DNA of 64,000 nt from Propionibacteriaceae bacterium ZF39 (GTDB lineage Bacteria > Actinomycetota > Actinomycetes > Propionibacteriales > Propionibacteriaceae): assembly GCA_039565995.1 (NCBI GenBank), contig CP154795.1:2790001-2854000 (forward strand), read 5' to 3'. Both the position numbers and the translations under genes were made by a program. The notes under the pieces are model-generated. The model did not search any database and was not told where the DNA came from. It saw nothing but the letters and a program-made list of their open reading frames with translations. Of this stretch, positions 11,677 through 20,570 are shown piece by piece; position 1 is the stretch's first letter, and every line of letters starts with the position of its first letter.

Positions 11677-11699
11677 ACCCTAGCCAGCAGGTCTGACAG
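11677..11699 (-). promoter_or_regulatory. PafBC/RecA-NDp-type promoter of uvrC
   Basis: On the minus strand CTGTCAGAC, eight bases, then TAGGGT, matching TTGTCRGTG-N8-TAnnnT with 7 of 9 positions in the nonamer and exact spacing. The -10 hexamer is followed by seven bases and the ATG. Confidence 0.7.
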
Positions 11700-11786
11700 C
11701 GGCGCGCTCCGCGAGCTGGGCGGGCGGCTGGGCGTACGCTGGGGCGAGCCGCGTCCGCGCGGGCCAGCAATTCAGGAGGGTGCCCC

Positions 11787-12227
11787 ATGTCCGAGATTCG
11801 TTCCGTCCCCGAGGCCCAGACCGGGCCCACCCGCCGCCAGGTCCTGCAGGCGGGCACGGGGATCGTCGTCGGGCTGGGCGCCACCACGGCGCTCACCGCG
11901 TGCGGCGGGGGAAGCGGCTCGGACGGACCCACCCCCAGCGGTGAGCCGGTCACCGTCGCGAAGGCCGATATCCCGGTCGGTGGGGCATTGCTGCTCGACA
12001 CGAAGTACGCCGTGACCCAGCCGAACGCCGGTGAGTTCAAGGCCTTCTCCAAGACCTGTCCCCATCAGGGCTGCGAGGTCAGCCAGATCCACGAGAAGTC
12101 CCTCGTATGCGCCTGCCACACGTCGCTGTTCTCGATCAACGACGGCAGCCGCGAATCGGGCCCGGCCCGCACGGGTCTGCGCGAGGTCGCCGTCCGCGAA
12201 GACGGCGACAACCTCCTGGTCGGGTGA
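11787..12227 (+). CDS. Rieske [2Fe-2S] lipoprotein with Tat-type signal
   Basis: Small exported Rieske iron-sulfur protein of 146 residues. The N-terminus has a twin-arginine motif (RRQVLQAG) followed by a hydrophobic stretch and a lipobox ending LTAC, so it is likely exported folded and lipid-anchored. The cluster ligands are in CPHQGC and CACHTS, the normal pair of Cys-x-His boxes. It is not next to cytochrome b or c genes, so it is not the bc1 subunit. Its redox partner is unknown. A good AGGAGG site precedes the ATG. It is divergent from uvrC. Confidence 0.88.
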   Translation: MSEIRSVPEAQTGPTRRQVLQAGTGIVVGLGATTALTACGGGSGSDGPTPSGEPVTVAKADIPVGGALLLDTKYAVTQPNAGEFKAFSKTCPHQGCEVSQIHEKSLVCACHTSLFSINDGSRESGPARTGLREVAVREDGDNLLVG

Positions 12228-12352
12228 TCTCCGGCGATACCCGCGACCGGACGGAACCTGCTCGTCCGGCCAACCAGCGCGCGGGAAGCTCCAAAGGGCC
12301 GGCGCTCCCCCGGCGCGCCGGTCCGGTGCTGCCGTTGGCGGAGGCGCCCCTG

Positions 12353-13300
12353 ATGCCGGCGGCGCGACCGCTGCGGGTGACCGCGGTCATCAACCCCATC
12401 AAGCCGGGAATCATGGACGCGCGTCAAGAGCTGGAGCAGGCCTGCCTCGAGTCCGAGTGGCCGGCGCCGGTCTTCGTCGAGACGACCATCGATCGTCCGG
12501 GCGGCCCCCAGGCCCGCGAGGCGGTGGCGGCCGGGGCCGAACTCGTCGTCGCGATGGGCGGGGACGGGACCGTCCGGGAAGTGGCCCACGGACTGGCCGG
12601 CACCGGCACGCAGTTCGCCGTCGTGCCGCTGGGGACGGCCAACCTGTTCGCCCGCAACCTCCACATCATGCGTGGCCGCCTGAGCCAGATGGTGCGCATG
12701 GCGCTGCACGGCACGGTCGCTCGGGTTGATCTGGGGCTGGCGTCGTTCCGGGAGTACGCGGGCGTGGGCCCGTGGTCCGGCGACCTGCCCTTCCTCGTGA
12801 TGGCGGGTATCGGCCAGGACGCCCGCACCGTGGTCGAAACCAGGGACTCCCTGAAGAGCCGGATGGGCTGGTTGGCGTACCTGGAATCGGGAGCCCGCCA
12901 TCTCCTGCACGAACCGATCCGCATGCGCGTGGCCATCGATGACGAACCGGCGGAGGACGTGGAGGCCTGGACCGTCCTCGCGGGCAACTGCGGCCGGATC
13001 CCCACCGGGATCGAAGTGTTTCCCGATGCCCTCGTCGACGACGGTCGGCTCGCTGTCCTGCAGGCCCGGATCGATCATCCGCTGCGGTGGTTCGGGGTGG
13101 CGGCCCAGGGCCTGTTCAAAGTGCGCTCCGCCGCGTCCGGGCTGGACTATCGTGCGGCGGAGCAGGTCATCGTGACGCCTTCCGAACCGCTGCCCGTCCA
13201 GCTGGACGGTGACGCCTATCTCCCGGTCGGCGAGGTGCGGTTCCGTGTCTGGCCCCGGTCCCTCCACCTGCGCCTGCCCCCCGGAAGGATCCGATCATGA
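12353..13300 (+). CDS. Diacylglycerol/lipid kinase (DagK family)
   Basis: Soluble lipid kinase of the DgkB/YegS family that phosphorylates diacylglycerol or a related lipid. I use ATG 12353 because GGAGG lies eight bases before it; a longer open frame upstream overlaps the Rieske gene and looks non-coding. The 315-residue protein starts with VTAVINPIKPG. The nucleotide-binding MGGDGTVREVAHGL lies near residue 68 and LPLGTANLFARNLH near residue 92. A C-terminal beta domain follows (IPTGIEVFPDALVDDGRL). The stop overlaps the next start as ATGA, so the two are translated together. Confidence 0.9.
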   Translation: MPAARPLRVTAVINPIKPGIMDARQELEQACLESEWPAPVFVETTIDRPGGPQAREAVAAGAELVVAMGGDGTVREVAHGLAGTGTQFAVVPLGTANLFARNLHIMRGRLSQMVRMALHGTVARVDLGLASFREYAGVGPWSGDLPFLVMAGIGQDARTVVETRDSLKSRMGWLAYLESGARHLLHEPIRMRVAIDDEPAEDVEAWTVLAGNCGRIPTGIEVFPDALVDDGRLAVLQARIDHPLRWFGVAAQGLFKVRSAASGLDYRAAEQVIVTPSEPLPVQLDGDAYLPVGEVRFRVWPRSLHLRLPPGRIRS

Positions 13301-14466
13301 GCGAACCGTCCGTGCTCCAGGCCCTGATCGCCGGCCCCGACGGAGCGTCCGAAAGTGCTGCGATCCTCGACCTGATCCGCGGCGCCGACACGGCTGACCT
13401 GAACCGGATGCTCGCCGATCTGCACGGTCCCAGTCTCTTCACCAAGCTCGATCCCGGGCGGCGCGCGGAACTCACGCATCTGTTGGGCCGGCAACGGCTG
13501 GACGAACTGGAGGCCAGTCCCCTGGCCCACGTCGTGCACGGGTTGCAGTCGAGCCGGCGGACGGCGCTGCGCGACGAGGTGCTGGTCGAGATCGTGGTGA
13601 GTCGTCGGGGCACCGATCTGGTCCGCCTCAAGAACCTCATCAACACGGCCGAGGACCATCAGGATCTGGAGGATCTGGTCTGGGTCGACCTGCACGAGTC
13701 TGACCGGCGGCGCGTGCTGGCCCATATCGAACGCGAATCGGCCGGGCTCTCCATCGGTGATCCCAAGGTGTTGTCCGACATCGATGACACCGTGTTCTGC
13801 AAGCTCCACGACCGGCGATGGCCGCGTGGGCTGATCTATCCGGGCGCGTTGGCCCTGCTCGATGCGCTGGACCTCGGGCCCACCGACGAGCCGTTCGATC
13901 TGGGTGACCTCACGTTCGTCACCGCGCGACCGGCCGATGCGTGGGGCCTGGTCGAGAACTTGAGCCGCACCGCTTTGCGTAGAGCGGGTGTCTCCCGGTT
14001 GTCGGTGCTCTCGGGCAGCCTGCGGGCGCTGGTGTCGAAAGAAGCCATGGCCTTCCGGAAGCTGGAGAACATCGACCACTATCGGCGGCTGTTCCCGGAA
14101 TATCAGCTGGTCTTCATCGGTGATTCGGGCCAGGGCGATGTCATCGTGGCCGAGACGTTGGTCCGCACCAATCCGGAGGCGACGCGCCTCGTCATGATTC
14201 ATGACGTTGTCGAAAGCAGCCAAGAGGTCCGCGATCGGCATGCGGCCGCCGGCATCGTGTTCTTCGACACCTATGTGGGCGCGGCCGCTGAGGCGTACGA
14301 GCGGGGGCTCATCTCCGCCCGCGGCCTCGGTCAGGTGGCGAAGGAGTCCGTCGGCGGGTTCGAGCGGACCCGCTGGGACTCCGTGCAACAGCGCGATCGC
14401 ATGCGCGGCTGGTTCGAGCGCGACCTCGCCCGGGTGGAGAACCTCCTGGCCGACGCCGGCAGCTGA
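13297..14466 (+). CDS. APP1-type (LNS2-like) phosphatidate phosphatase domain protein
   Basis: The C-terminal two thirds match the APP1/DUF2183 haloacid-dehalogenase-like domain, known in yeast App1 as a Mg-dependent phosphatidate phosphatase. The DxDxT nucleophile motif is SDIDDTV at about residues 160-166. TFVTARP follows near residue 206 and FIGDSGQGD near residue 272. Residues 1-150 form an unidentified mostly helical domain rich in leucine and charged residues. There is no signal peptide. It is coupled to the preceding lipid kinase by an ATGA overlap. A phosphatidate to diacylglycerol reaction would run opposite to the kinase; this is inference from family and context. Confidence 0.82.
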   Translation: MSEPSVLQALIAGPDGASESAAILDLIRGADTADLNRMLADLHGPSLFTKLDPGRRAELTHLLGRQRLDELEASPLAHVVHGLQSSRRTALRDEVLVEIVVSRRGTDLVRLKNLINTAEDHQDLEDLVWVDLHESDRRRVLAHIERESAGLSIGDPKVLSDIDDTVFCKLHDRRWPRGLIYPGALALLDALDLGPTDEPFDLGDLTFVTARPADAWGLVENLSRTALRRAGVSRLSVLSGSLRALVSKEAMAFRKLENIDHYRRLFPEYQLVFIGDSGQGDVIVAETLVRTNPEATRLVMIHDVVESSQEVRDRHAAAGIVFFDTYVGAAAEAYERGLISARGLGQVAKESVGGFERTRWDSVQQRDRMRGWFERDLARVENLLADAGS

Positions 14467-14485
14467 CCGAGGCGTACGCCTGGAG

Positions 14486-17400
14486 CTAGGCCGTCTTCCG
14501 AGCTGCCGTCTTCTTGGCCGGAGCGCGCTTGGCGGGTGCCTTCTTGGCGACGGTCTTCTTCGCGGGGGCCTTCTTCGCCGGCGCCCGCTTCGTTGTGGTC
14601 GTCCTCTTGGCCGCGGTCTTCCGCGCGCCGGACGGCACGTCGATCAGCGCCTCGGGCGGCGCTTCGGCAACGGGCACCTCGCGACCCTCGAGCAGGGGCT
14701 TGAGGAACCGACCGGTATGGGATTCCGGATGCCGGGCGATCTCCTCGGGCGTACCCGTCGCCAGGACCAGACCACCGCGCGACCCGCCCTCGGGGCCCAT
14801 GTCGATCAGCCAGTCGGCGGTCTTGATGACATCGAGGTTGTGTTCGATGACGATCACCGAGTTGCCGCCGTCGACCAAGCGATCGAGGACACCCAGCAGC
14901 TTGCGGATGTCTTCGAAGTGGAGGCCGGTGGTGGGTTCGTCGAGGATGTACATGGTCCTGCCGGTCGACCTGCGCTGCAGCTCGGTGGCCAGCTTCACGC
15001 GCTGGGCCTCACCGCCGGACAGCGTGGTGGCCGGTTGGCCGAGGCGTACATAACCGAGGCCGACATCGTTGAGCGTTGTCAGGTAGCGGCTGATGCGCGA
15101 GATCGGCGCGAAGAACTCGGCTGCCTCCTCGATGGGCATGTTGAGGACTTCGGCGATCGTCTTGCCCTTGTAGTGCACCTCGAGCGTCTCGCGGTTGTAG
15201 CGCGCGCCCTTGCAGACCTCGCACGGCACATAGACGTCGGGCAGGAAGTTCATCTCGATGCGGATAGTGCCGTCACCCGAGCAGTGTTCGCAGCGGCCGC
15301 CCTTGGTGTTGAACGAGAACCGACCCTGCAGATAGCCCCGCACCTTGGCCTCGGGAGTCTCAGCGAAGAGCTTGCGGATGTTGTCGAACACACCCGTATA
15401 GGTGGCCGGGTTGGACCTCGGCGTACGCCCGATCGGCGACTGGTCGACATGGATGATCTTGTCGATCTGGTCGGCACCGGTGATGGAGCGGTGCTTCCCC
15501 GGGACCGCCTTGGCGTTGTAGATCCTCTTGGCGAGGGCGGTGTAGAGGATCTGGTTGACCAGCGTCGACTTGCCGGAGCCGGAGACGCCGGTCACAGCGA
15601 CGAACTGCCCGAGCGGGAAGTCCACGGTCACGTGGTCGAGGTTGTTCTCATAGGCGTCGTTGACGGTGAGGTGGCGACCCGGGATGCGCGGACGGCGCTT
15701 CTCGGGCAGAGCGATGCTGCGCCGGCCCGACAGATAGTGGCCGGTCAGCGACTCGGGATGGGCCAGCAGCTCCTCGACCGGGCCGGACACGATGACCTGG
15801 CCGCCGTGCTCCCCTGCACCGGGGCCGATGTCGACGGTCCAGTCCGCGACCCTGATGGTGTCCTCATCGTGTTCGACGACGATGAGGGTGTTGCCCATGT
15901 CGCGGAGCTTGAGCAGGGTCTCGATCAGCCGCTGGTTGTCGCGCTGATGCAAGCCAATGCTCGGCTCGTCGAGCACATAGAGCACGCCCACCAGACCCGC
16001 ACCGATCTGGGTGGCCAGCCGGATGCGCTGGGCCTCGCCGCCGGACAGCGAGCCGGCCGACCGCGACAGGGTCAGATAGTCGAGGCCGACATCGAGCAGG
16101 AACGTCAGCCGCTGATTGATCTCCTTGAGCACCCGCTCGGCGATCTGGGCCTCGCGCTCGCTGAGCTGGAGCTCGCCGAGGAACTCGACAGCCTCGCCGA
16201 TGGAGAGGTCGACCACCTGGGCGATATTGCGACCGCCAACGGTGACCGCAAGCGAGCTCGGCTTGAGGCGCGCCCCCTGACACGCCGTGCACGGCACCTC
16301 GCGCATATAGCCCGCATAGCGATCGCGGGTGGTGTCGGTCTCGGCCTCGGCGTGGCGGCGGACGATATAGGGCACCACACCCTCGTATTTCGCCGAATAG
16401 GACCGTTCGCGGCCATAGCGGTTGCGATAGCGCACCAGCACCGGATCGCCCACACCGTGGAGCACGATCTTGCGGGCCTTGGGGGTGAGGTCGCGCCACG
16501 GCACATCCGTGCTGAACCCCTCATCCTTGGCCAGCGAACCCAGGAGCCGCGCGAAATAGTCGGACACATGAGCCCCCGACCAGGGCGCGATCGCGCCGTC
16601 GTCGAGGGAGACCGAATCATCGGGCACGACCAGCTCGGGATCGACCTCCATGCGGGTGCCGAGACCGTGACACTCGGGACATGCACCCCAGGGCGCATTG
16701 AACGAGAACTGCCGCGGCTCGAGCTCGTCGATCTGGAGCTCATGCTGGTTGGGACACGCCATCTTCTCGGAGAAGCTGCGCTCGCGGCCCGGATCATTCT
16801 CGTCCAGGTCCACGAAGTCGATCACGACGAGCCCTTCGGCCAGCCGGAGGGCGGTCTCGACCGAGTCGGTGAGGCGCTGCTTGGCGGTGGCCTTCACCGC
16901 GATGCGGTCGATCACGACATCGATCGAGTGCTTCTGTTGCTTGTTGAGCGTCGGCGGGGTTGTGAGCTGGTGGACGGTGCCGTCGACGCGCGCCCTGGCG
17001 TACCCATCCGAGGCCAACTGCCGGAACAACTCCACATATTCGCCCTTGCGGCCCCGCACGACCGGCGCGAGGACCTGGAACCGCGTGCCCTCCTCGAGCT
17101 CGAGAAGCTGGTCGACGATCTGTTGCGGCGTCTGGCGGGAAATCGGCTCACCGCACTCCGGGCAGTGGGGGCGGCCGGCGCGCGCGAACAGCAGGCGCAG
17201 GTAGTCGTAGATCTCCGTGATCGTGCCGACCGTCGAGCGCGGGTTGCGCGAGGTCGACTTCTGGTCGATCGACACCGCCGGCGACAGGCCCTCGATGAAG
17301 TCGACATCGGGCTTGTCGGCCTGGTCGAGGAACATCCGGGCGTACGCCGACAAGGACTCCACATAGCGCCGCTGGCCCTCCGCGAAGATCGTGTCGAACG

Positions 17401-17521
17401 CCAGACTCGACTTGCCGGACCCCGAAAGACCCGTGAACACGATCAGCGAATCCCGGGGCAGGTCCACCGAGACATTGCGCAAGTTGTGTACGCGGGCACC
17501 CCGCACGATCAGCCGTTCCAT
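14486..17521 (-). CDS. uvrA: Excinuclease ABC subunit UvrA with Lys/Ala-rich tail
   Basis: Damage-recognition ATPase of nucleotide excision repair, 1011 residues from ATG 17521. A GTG at 17524 directly before it is also possible for a leaderless message. It has two ABC modules: Walker [15 protein letters not shown] near residue 30 and [13 protein letters not shown] in the second half. Two ABC signatures ([22 protein letters not shown]) and zinc fingers ([16 protein letters not shown] with CEVCKG) are present. After the normal end the last 45 or so residues are almost only Lys, Ala, Pro, Thr and Arg, with AKK/PAKK repeats like a histone H1 tail. Convergent with the APP1 gene, divergent from the MBL gene. 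Confidence 0.97.
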   Translation of the reverse strand: MERLIVRGARVHNLRNVSVDLPRDSLIVFTGLSGSGKSSLAFDTIFAEGQRRYVESLSAYARMFLDQADKPDVDFIEGLSPAVSIDQKSTSRNPRSTVGTITEIYDYLRLLFARAGRPHCPECGEPISRQTPQQIVDQLLELEEGTRFQVLAPVVRGRKGEYVELFRQLASDGYARARVDGTVHQLTTPPTLNKQQKHSIDVVIDRIAVKATAKQRLTDSVETALRLAEGLVVIDFVDLDENDPGRERSFSEKMACPNQHELQIDELEPRQFSFNAPWGACPECHGLGTRMEVDPELVVPDDSVSLDDGAIAPWSGAHVSDYFARLLGSLAKDEGFSTDVPWRDLTPKARKIVLHGVGDPVLVRYRNRYGRERSYSAKYEGVVPYIVRRHAEAETDTTRDRYAGYMREVPCTACQGARLKPSSLAVTVGGRNIAQVVDLSIGEAVEFLGELQLSEREAQIAERVLKEINQRLTFLLDVGLDYLTLSRSAGSLSGGEAQRIRLATQIGAGLVGVLYVLDEPSIGLHQRDNQRLIETLLKLRDMGNTLIVVEHDEDTIRVADWTVDIGPGAGEHGGQVIVSGPVEELLAHPESLTGHYLSGRRSIALPEKRRPRIPGRHLTVNDAYENNLDHVTVDFPLGQFVAVTGVSGSGKSTLVNQILYTALAKRIYNAKAVPGKHRSITGADQIDKIIHVDQSPIGRTPRSNPATYTGVFDNIRKLFAETPEAKVRGYLQGRFSFNTKGGRCEHCSGDGTIRIEMNFLPDVYVPCEVCKGARYNRETLEVHYKGKTIAEVLNMPIEEAAEFFAPISRISRYLTTLNDVGLGYVRLGQPATTLSGGEAQRVKLATELQRRSTGRTMYILDEPTTGLHFEDIRKLLGVLDRLVDGGNSVIVIEHNLDVIKTADWLIDMGPEGGSRGGLVLATGTPEEIARHPESHTGRFLKPLLEGREVPVAEAPPEALIDVPSGARKTAAKRTTTTKRAPAKKAPAKKTVAKKAPAKRAPAKKTAARKTA

Positions 17522-17532
17522 CACAATCGTCG

Positions 17533-17555
17533 AGCCTACGCGGGCGCTCCGACAG
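17533..17555 (-). promoter_or_regulatory. PafBC/RecA-NDp-type promoter of uvrA
   Basis: Minus strand: CTGTCGGAG, eight bases, TAGGCT. Exact spacing for TTGTCRGTG-N8-TAnnnT. The -10 ends 8 bases before a GTG and 11 before the ATG of uvrA. Confidence 0.7.
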
Positions 17556-17587
17556 TTTTGAATTCGTTCACGCCTGCGGTCCGGAAA

Positions 17588-17610
17588 CTGTCGGAGTCGC
17601 GGACTAGGGT
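17588..17610 (+). promoter_or_regulatory. PafBC/RecA-NDp-type promoter of the MBL hydrolase gene
   Basis: Plus strand: CTGTCGGAG, eight bases, TAGGGT. It forms with the uvrA element an 11-base perfect inverted repeat (TCCGACAGTTT at 17548-17558, AAACTGTCGGA at 17585-17595), so the two genes have back-to-back copies. Confidence 0.68.
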
Positions 17611-17640
17611 TGGGCACACATCGATCGAGAGGACTGGCCT

Positions 17641-18294
17641 ATGTATCACGTCGAGCAGGACGGCGAAGCCCTGGAACTGGCGCTGTCGGACACGGTCACC
17701 ATGACCAAGTTCTCGGTCGGCCCGACCAACAACAACATCTATCTGCTCACCGACGCCGAGGGCACGCTCCTGATCGACGCCGCCAACAAGCCGGACCGCA
17801 TCGAGGAGGTGCTCGGGCAGCGCGAGATCGCCACGATCGTCACGACCCACCGGCACCCGGATCACATCAAGGGCCTGGCCGAGATGGCCGAACGCTCCGG
17901 CGCACGCCTGATCTGCGGCACCCCGGATGAGCAGGCGATCCGGGATTTCACGGGCGTACGCAACGAAACCGTCTGGACCGGCGACACGGTGGCACTGCCC
18001 GGCGGCGAGGAGCTCGAGGTCATCGGCCTGGTCGGACATACGCCGGGCGCGATCACGCTCGTGTACGCCGCAGAGGACCAGCCGGTGCACCTGTTCACCG
18101 GGGACTCGCTCTTTCCTGGAGGCGTTGGGAAAACCGCCAACGAAGAGAACTTCACCACTCTGATCAACGACGTCGAGACACGCCTGTTCGACCGGTTCTC
18201 CGACGACACCGAGTTCCACCCCGGCCACGGGGACTGCTCCACCCTCGGCGCCGAGCGGCCGAGCCTGGGCGAGTGGCGGGCGCGGGGCTGGTGA
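17641..18294 (+). CDS. MBL-fold metallohydrolase
   Basis: Metallo-beta-lactamase-fold hydrolase of the glyoxalase II-like group, 217 residues. Metal ligands are seen in THRHPDH at residues 69-75 (H70, H72, D74, H75), GHTPGAI, FTGDSLFPGG and FHPGHGD near residue 199. The substrate cannot be told from sequence. A similar gene beside uvrA is common in actinobacteria. Unlike the uvr genes here it has a leader of about 24 bases with GAGAGG before the ATG. Its promoter element is a mirror copy of that of uvrA, which suggests coexpression on DNA damage. Confidence 0.88.
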   Translation: MYHVEQDGEALELALSDTVTMTKFSVGPTNNNIYLLTDAEGTLLIDAANKPDRIEEVLGQREIATIVTTHRHPDHIKGLAEMAERSGARLICGTPDEQAIRDFTGVRNETVWTGDTVALPGGEELEVIGLVGHTPGAITLVYAAEDQPVHLFTGDSLFPGGVGKTANEENFTTLINDVETRLFDRFSDDTEFHPGHGDCSTLGAERPSLGEWRARGW

Positions 18295-18331
18295 GACAGC
18301 GACACCCTCGAACTGAACGGTCCGCGTCAGG

Positions 18332-18913
18332 TCATCGAGGGGCGAGGGTGAGGCATGCGCGGATCGGCTCGCGGTAGTGCTCGAAGCCCGACGTGGTAGC
18401 CTCCGGGTCCTTCGCCAGGTCGTCCCAGCGGCGCAGCCGGACGGCGTCAGCGTGGTGCTTGTTGGCCTCGAAGCGGGCCACTTCCTCTTGGTTCATCGGG
18501 CCGCCCTGGAGCTTGAGGCTGTGCACCGACGCCGGACTGAGGGTGTCGGCGTATTCGGGTTCGACGGCGACCAGATAGCGCTTGGCAGCGACGTGCAGTG
18601 CGACCGGGGCCGCAACGGCGTTGCCGAACCACTCGGTGAGCCAGCGTGCGCCAACCACCTCATGCACCAGATCTGTGTCCCGGAATTCTTCCTCGCTCTC
18701 CCACAGGTGCGCGACGTCGTGCAGCAGGGCGGCGATCTGCAGTTCGGGACCGGCCCCGTCGGCCTCGGCCAGCGCTGCGCACTGCAGGGCGTGCTCGGAT
18801 TGGCTGACCACCTCGTCGTACCGCTCATTGCCGCGATCGGACCACAACCCGAACAACAGGTCGCAGAACTCGTCGGCGGTGATCTGGTCGGGGGTGACGC
18901 GGCGAAGGTCCAT
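18332..18913 (-). CDS. PhnZ-like HD-domain protein (putative diiron oxygenase)
   Basis: HD-domain protein of 193 residues that looks like the PhnZ / phosphonate-degradation HD oxygenase group rather than a phosphohydrolase. The match rests on SEHALQCAALAE (E40, H41), AALLHDVAHL (H65, D66), H84, H107 with KRYL, and the family C-terminal half SPASVHSLKLQGGPM and RLRRWDDLAKDP. In PhnZ such residues hold a mixed-valence diiron centre that cleaves 2-amino-1-hydroxyethylphosphonate. No PhnY or other phosphonate gene is nearby, so the substrate is open. It is flanked by unrelated genes. Confidence 0.78.
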   Translation of the reverse strand: MDLRRVTPDQITADEFCDLLFGLWSDRGNERYDEVVSQSEHALQCAALAEADGAGPELQIAALLHDVAHLWESEEEFRDTDLVHEVVGARWLTEWFGNAVAAPVALHVAAKRYLVAVEPEYADTLSPASVHSLKLQGGPMNQEEVARFEANKHHADAVRLRRWDDLAKDPEATTSGFEHYREPIRACLTLAPR

Positions 18914-19019
18914 GTCGCCATTTCACCGACACCGAGTGACGATTGCACGGTCACCGGGTGAATTGCCGACACCACCCGGATGTTGATGAGGCCCGCTTGG
19001 GCCAGCGGCGGCCGGGCTC

Positions 19020-19511
19020 TCAGCGGTCGTCGTTCACCTTCGCAACGAAGGCATCGAGGTTGACGACCAGCCGCGCGACACGAGCGTCGATGTCGATGGT
19101 CTCCTGGGGCTGCACACGCGATGGCTGCCGGAGCTTGCGGGCGTAGAGCGAGCAGGCCAAATCGCTGCACATGGCCGCAGCGACCGTGTTGCCGGCGCGT
19201 CCTCTTGCTCCGGCCAGTTTGGCGCCCATGAACGCGACGTCACTGGAAGCGTGGAAGGTGTGACAGAAGGAGCACATGCCCTGTTTGGCCGACGCCGGAC
19301 GCGCAGTGGCCCGCAACATGATCGCCACCGGCTCCCCGGTACGCCACAGCGCCAGGCCACCCGCCGCTGGCGATTGCGGGTCGCGCCAGCCGAAGAAATC
19401 CAGGTCCGCCCAGGGAACCGACTCCAGAGAGGGCAACCGCATCCGTTTCGCCTCGCCTTTCGTGCCATTGACGAAGGCGGCGCGAATCACATCACTGGTG
19501 AGGGGCTCCAT
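19020..19511 (-). CDS. FBP/FusB-type treble-clef zinc protein (EF-G-binding family)
   Basis: Protein of 163 residues whose C-terminal half is the treble-clef zinc finger of the FBP family. The putative zinc ligands are C80-x2-C83 (CSFC) and C115-x4-C120 (CSDLAC), with CHTFH after the first pair. Staphylococcal FusB/FusC of this fold bind EF-G and free it from fusidic-acid-stalled ribosomes; a comparable role here is inference. The N-terminal part holds DLDFFGWRDP. TAGTTT ends seven bases before the ATG, so the gene is probably leaderless and monocistronic. Confidence 0.8.
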   Translation of the reverse strand: MEPLTSDVIRAAFVNGTKGEAKRMRLPSLESVPWADLDFFGWRDPQSPAAGGLALWRTGEPVAIMLRATARPASAKQGMCSFCHTFHASSDVAFMGAKLAGARGRAGNTVAAAMCSDLACSLYARKLRQPSRVQPQETIDIDARVARLVVNLDAFVAKVNDDR

Positions 19512-19552
19512 GAGCCTGAAACTATCGAACCCAACGAGCCCGCTCCCAGCTG

Positions 19553-20560
19553 TCAGCGCAGGTCGTCGGCGTTGTGAACACCCTCGGGGGCGCGCTTCTC
19601 ATCGCGTTTGGATTTGATCAGGCTTGCCACGGTCGTGATGACCAGCGTGGTGATGATGACCGTGAGCGACATAGCAATGGTGATCTCACCATTGAAGCCG
19701 AGGCGCTGATCCAGTTCATATTCGTGCATCGCATGGAGCACCAGCTTCACACCGATGAACGCAAGAACCACCGACAGGCCCAGCGAGAGATAGACGAGCT
19801 TCTTGAGCAGCCCACCGATGAGGAAATAGAGCTGGCGCAGGCCCATCAGCGCGAACACGTTGGCCGTGAAGACCAGATAGGGCTCCTGGGTCAGGCCATA
19901 GATCGCCGGGATCGAATCGAGCGCAAACAACAGGTCGGTCGACCCCAGCGCAACGATCACGAAGAACATCGGCGTCAGCAGACGCCGACCGTTGACCTTC
20001 CAGATCAACTTCGTGCCGTGGAACTGATCGGTCGAGGGGAAGCGCTTGCGTACCAGCCGCATCAGCGGGTTCTCCCCGACATCCTCGGCCTCGTCCTCAC
20101 CCGAGAAATACTCCAGGGCCAGCTTCACCGCCGTATAGACGAGGAACGCGCCGAACAGGAAGAACACCCAGCTGAACCGCTCGATGGCAACGGCGCCCAG
20201 GGCGATGAAGATGCCGCGGAAGATCAGGGCCAGGACGATGCCGATGATCAGCGCGAACTGCTGCAGATGCCGTGGCACCCGCATCTTGCTCATGATGATG
20301 ATGAAGATGAACAGGTTGTCTATGGACAAGCTGTATTCGGTGAGCCAACCCGCGAAGAACTCCCCCGCATAGCGCGACCCGGACACCCACCACACCCCGA
20401 ATCCGAACAGGATCGCGAGGGTCACATAGATGCCGATGAAGATGCTGCATTCCTTCATCGAGGGCTCGTGGGGCCGTCGGCCGATCACGAACACGTCGAT
20501 GGCGAGCACCGTGATCATCACAGCGACGGTGATGATCCAGGCATAGGACGTCACATGCAT
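19553..20560 (-). CDS. TerC/Alx-family membrane protein (likely manganese exporter)
   Basis: Integral membrane protein of 335 residues with about eight or nine hydrophobic segments. It has the family blocks EYSLSIDNLFIFIIIMSK near residue 75 and VALGSTDLLFALDSIPA near residue 205, whose acidic residues lie in the membrane. TerC/Alx proteins are linked to Mn2+ export and tellurite or alkaline stress. The upstream leader carries a yybP-ykoY motif, the Mn2+-sensing riboswitch, so the role as a manganese efflux protein is well supported by context. The gene follows uvrB but has its own promoter and leader. Confidence 0.9.
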   Translation of the reverse strand: MHVTSYAWIITVAVMITVLAIDVFVIGRRPHEPSMKECSIFIGIYVTLAILFGFGVWWVSGSRYAGEFFAGWLTEYSLSIDNLFIFIIIMSKMRVPRHLQQFALIIGIVLALIFRGIFIALGAVAIERFSWVFFLFGAFLVYTAVKLALEYFSGEDEAEDVGENPLMRLVRKRFPSTDQFHGTKLIWKVNGRRLLTPMFFVIVALGSTDLLFALDSIPAIYGLTQEPYLVFTANVFALMGLRQLYFLIGGLLKKLVYLSLGLSVVLAFIGVKLVLHAMHEYELDQRLGFNGEITIAMSLTVIITTLVITTVASLIKSKRDEKRAPEGVHNADDLR

Positions 20561-20570
20561 GCCAGCAGAG

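Noticed and set aside
12107-12352. N-terminal extension of the lipid kinase overlapping the Rieske gene
   Set aside because: The stretch has no similarity to the family, and a good ribosome site precedes ATG 12353.
17556-17570. TTGAATTCGTTC between uvrA and the MBL gene as a LexA box
   Set aside because: It does not keep both halves of the actinobacterial GAAC-N4-GTTC pattern.
14201-17704. Very long open frame on the plus strand opposite uvrA, and similar ones opposite polA (38872-41670) and uvrB (20692-24048)
   Set aside because: They are antisense shadows produced by high GC at third codon positions. Their translations lack any family pattern, while the opposite strand encodes clear known proteins.
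18915-18933. GTGTCGGTG nonamer on the minus strand upstream of the PhnZ-like gene
   Set aside because: It matches the damage nonamer well, but no TAnnnT follows at eight bases, so it is not a complete promoter element.
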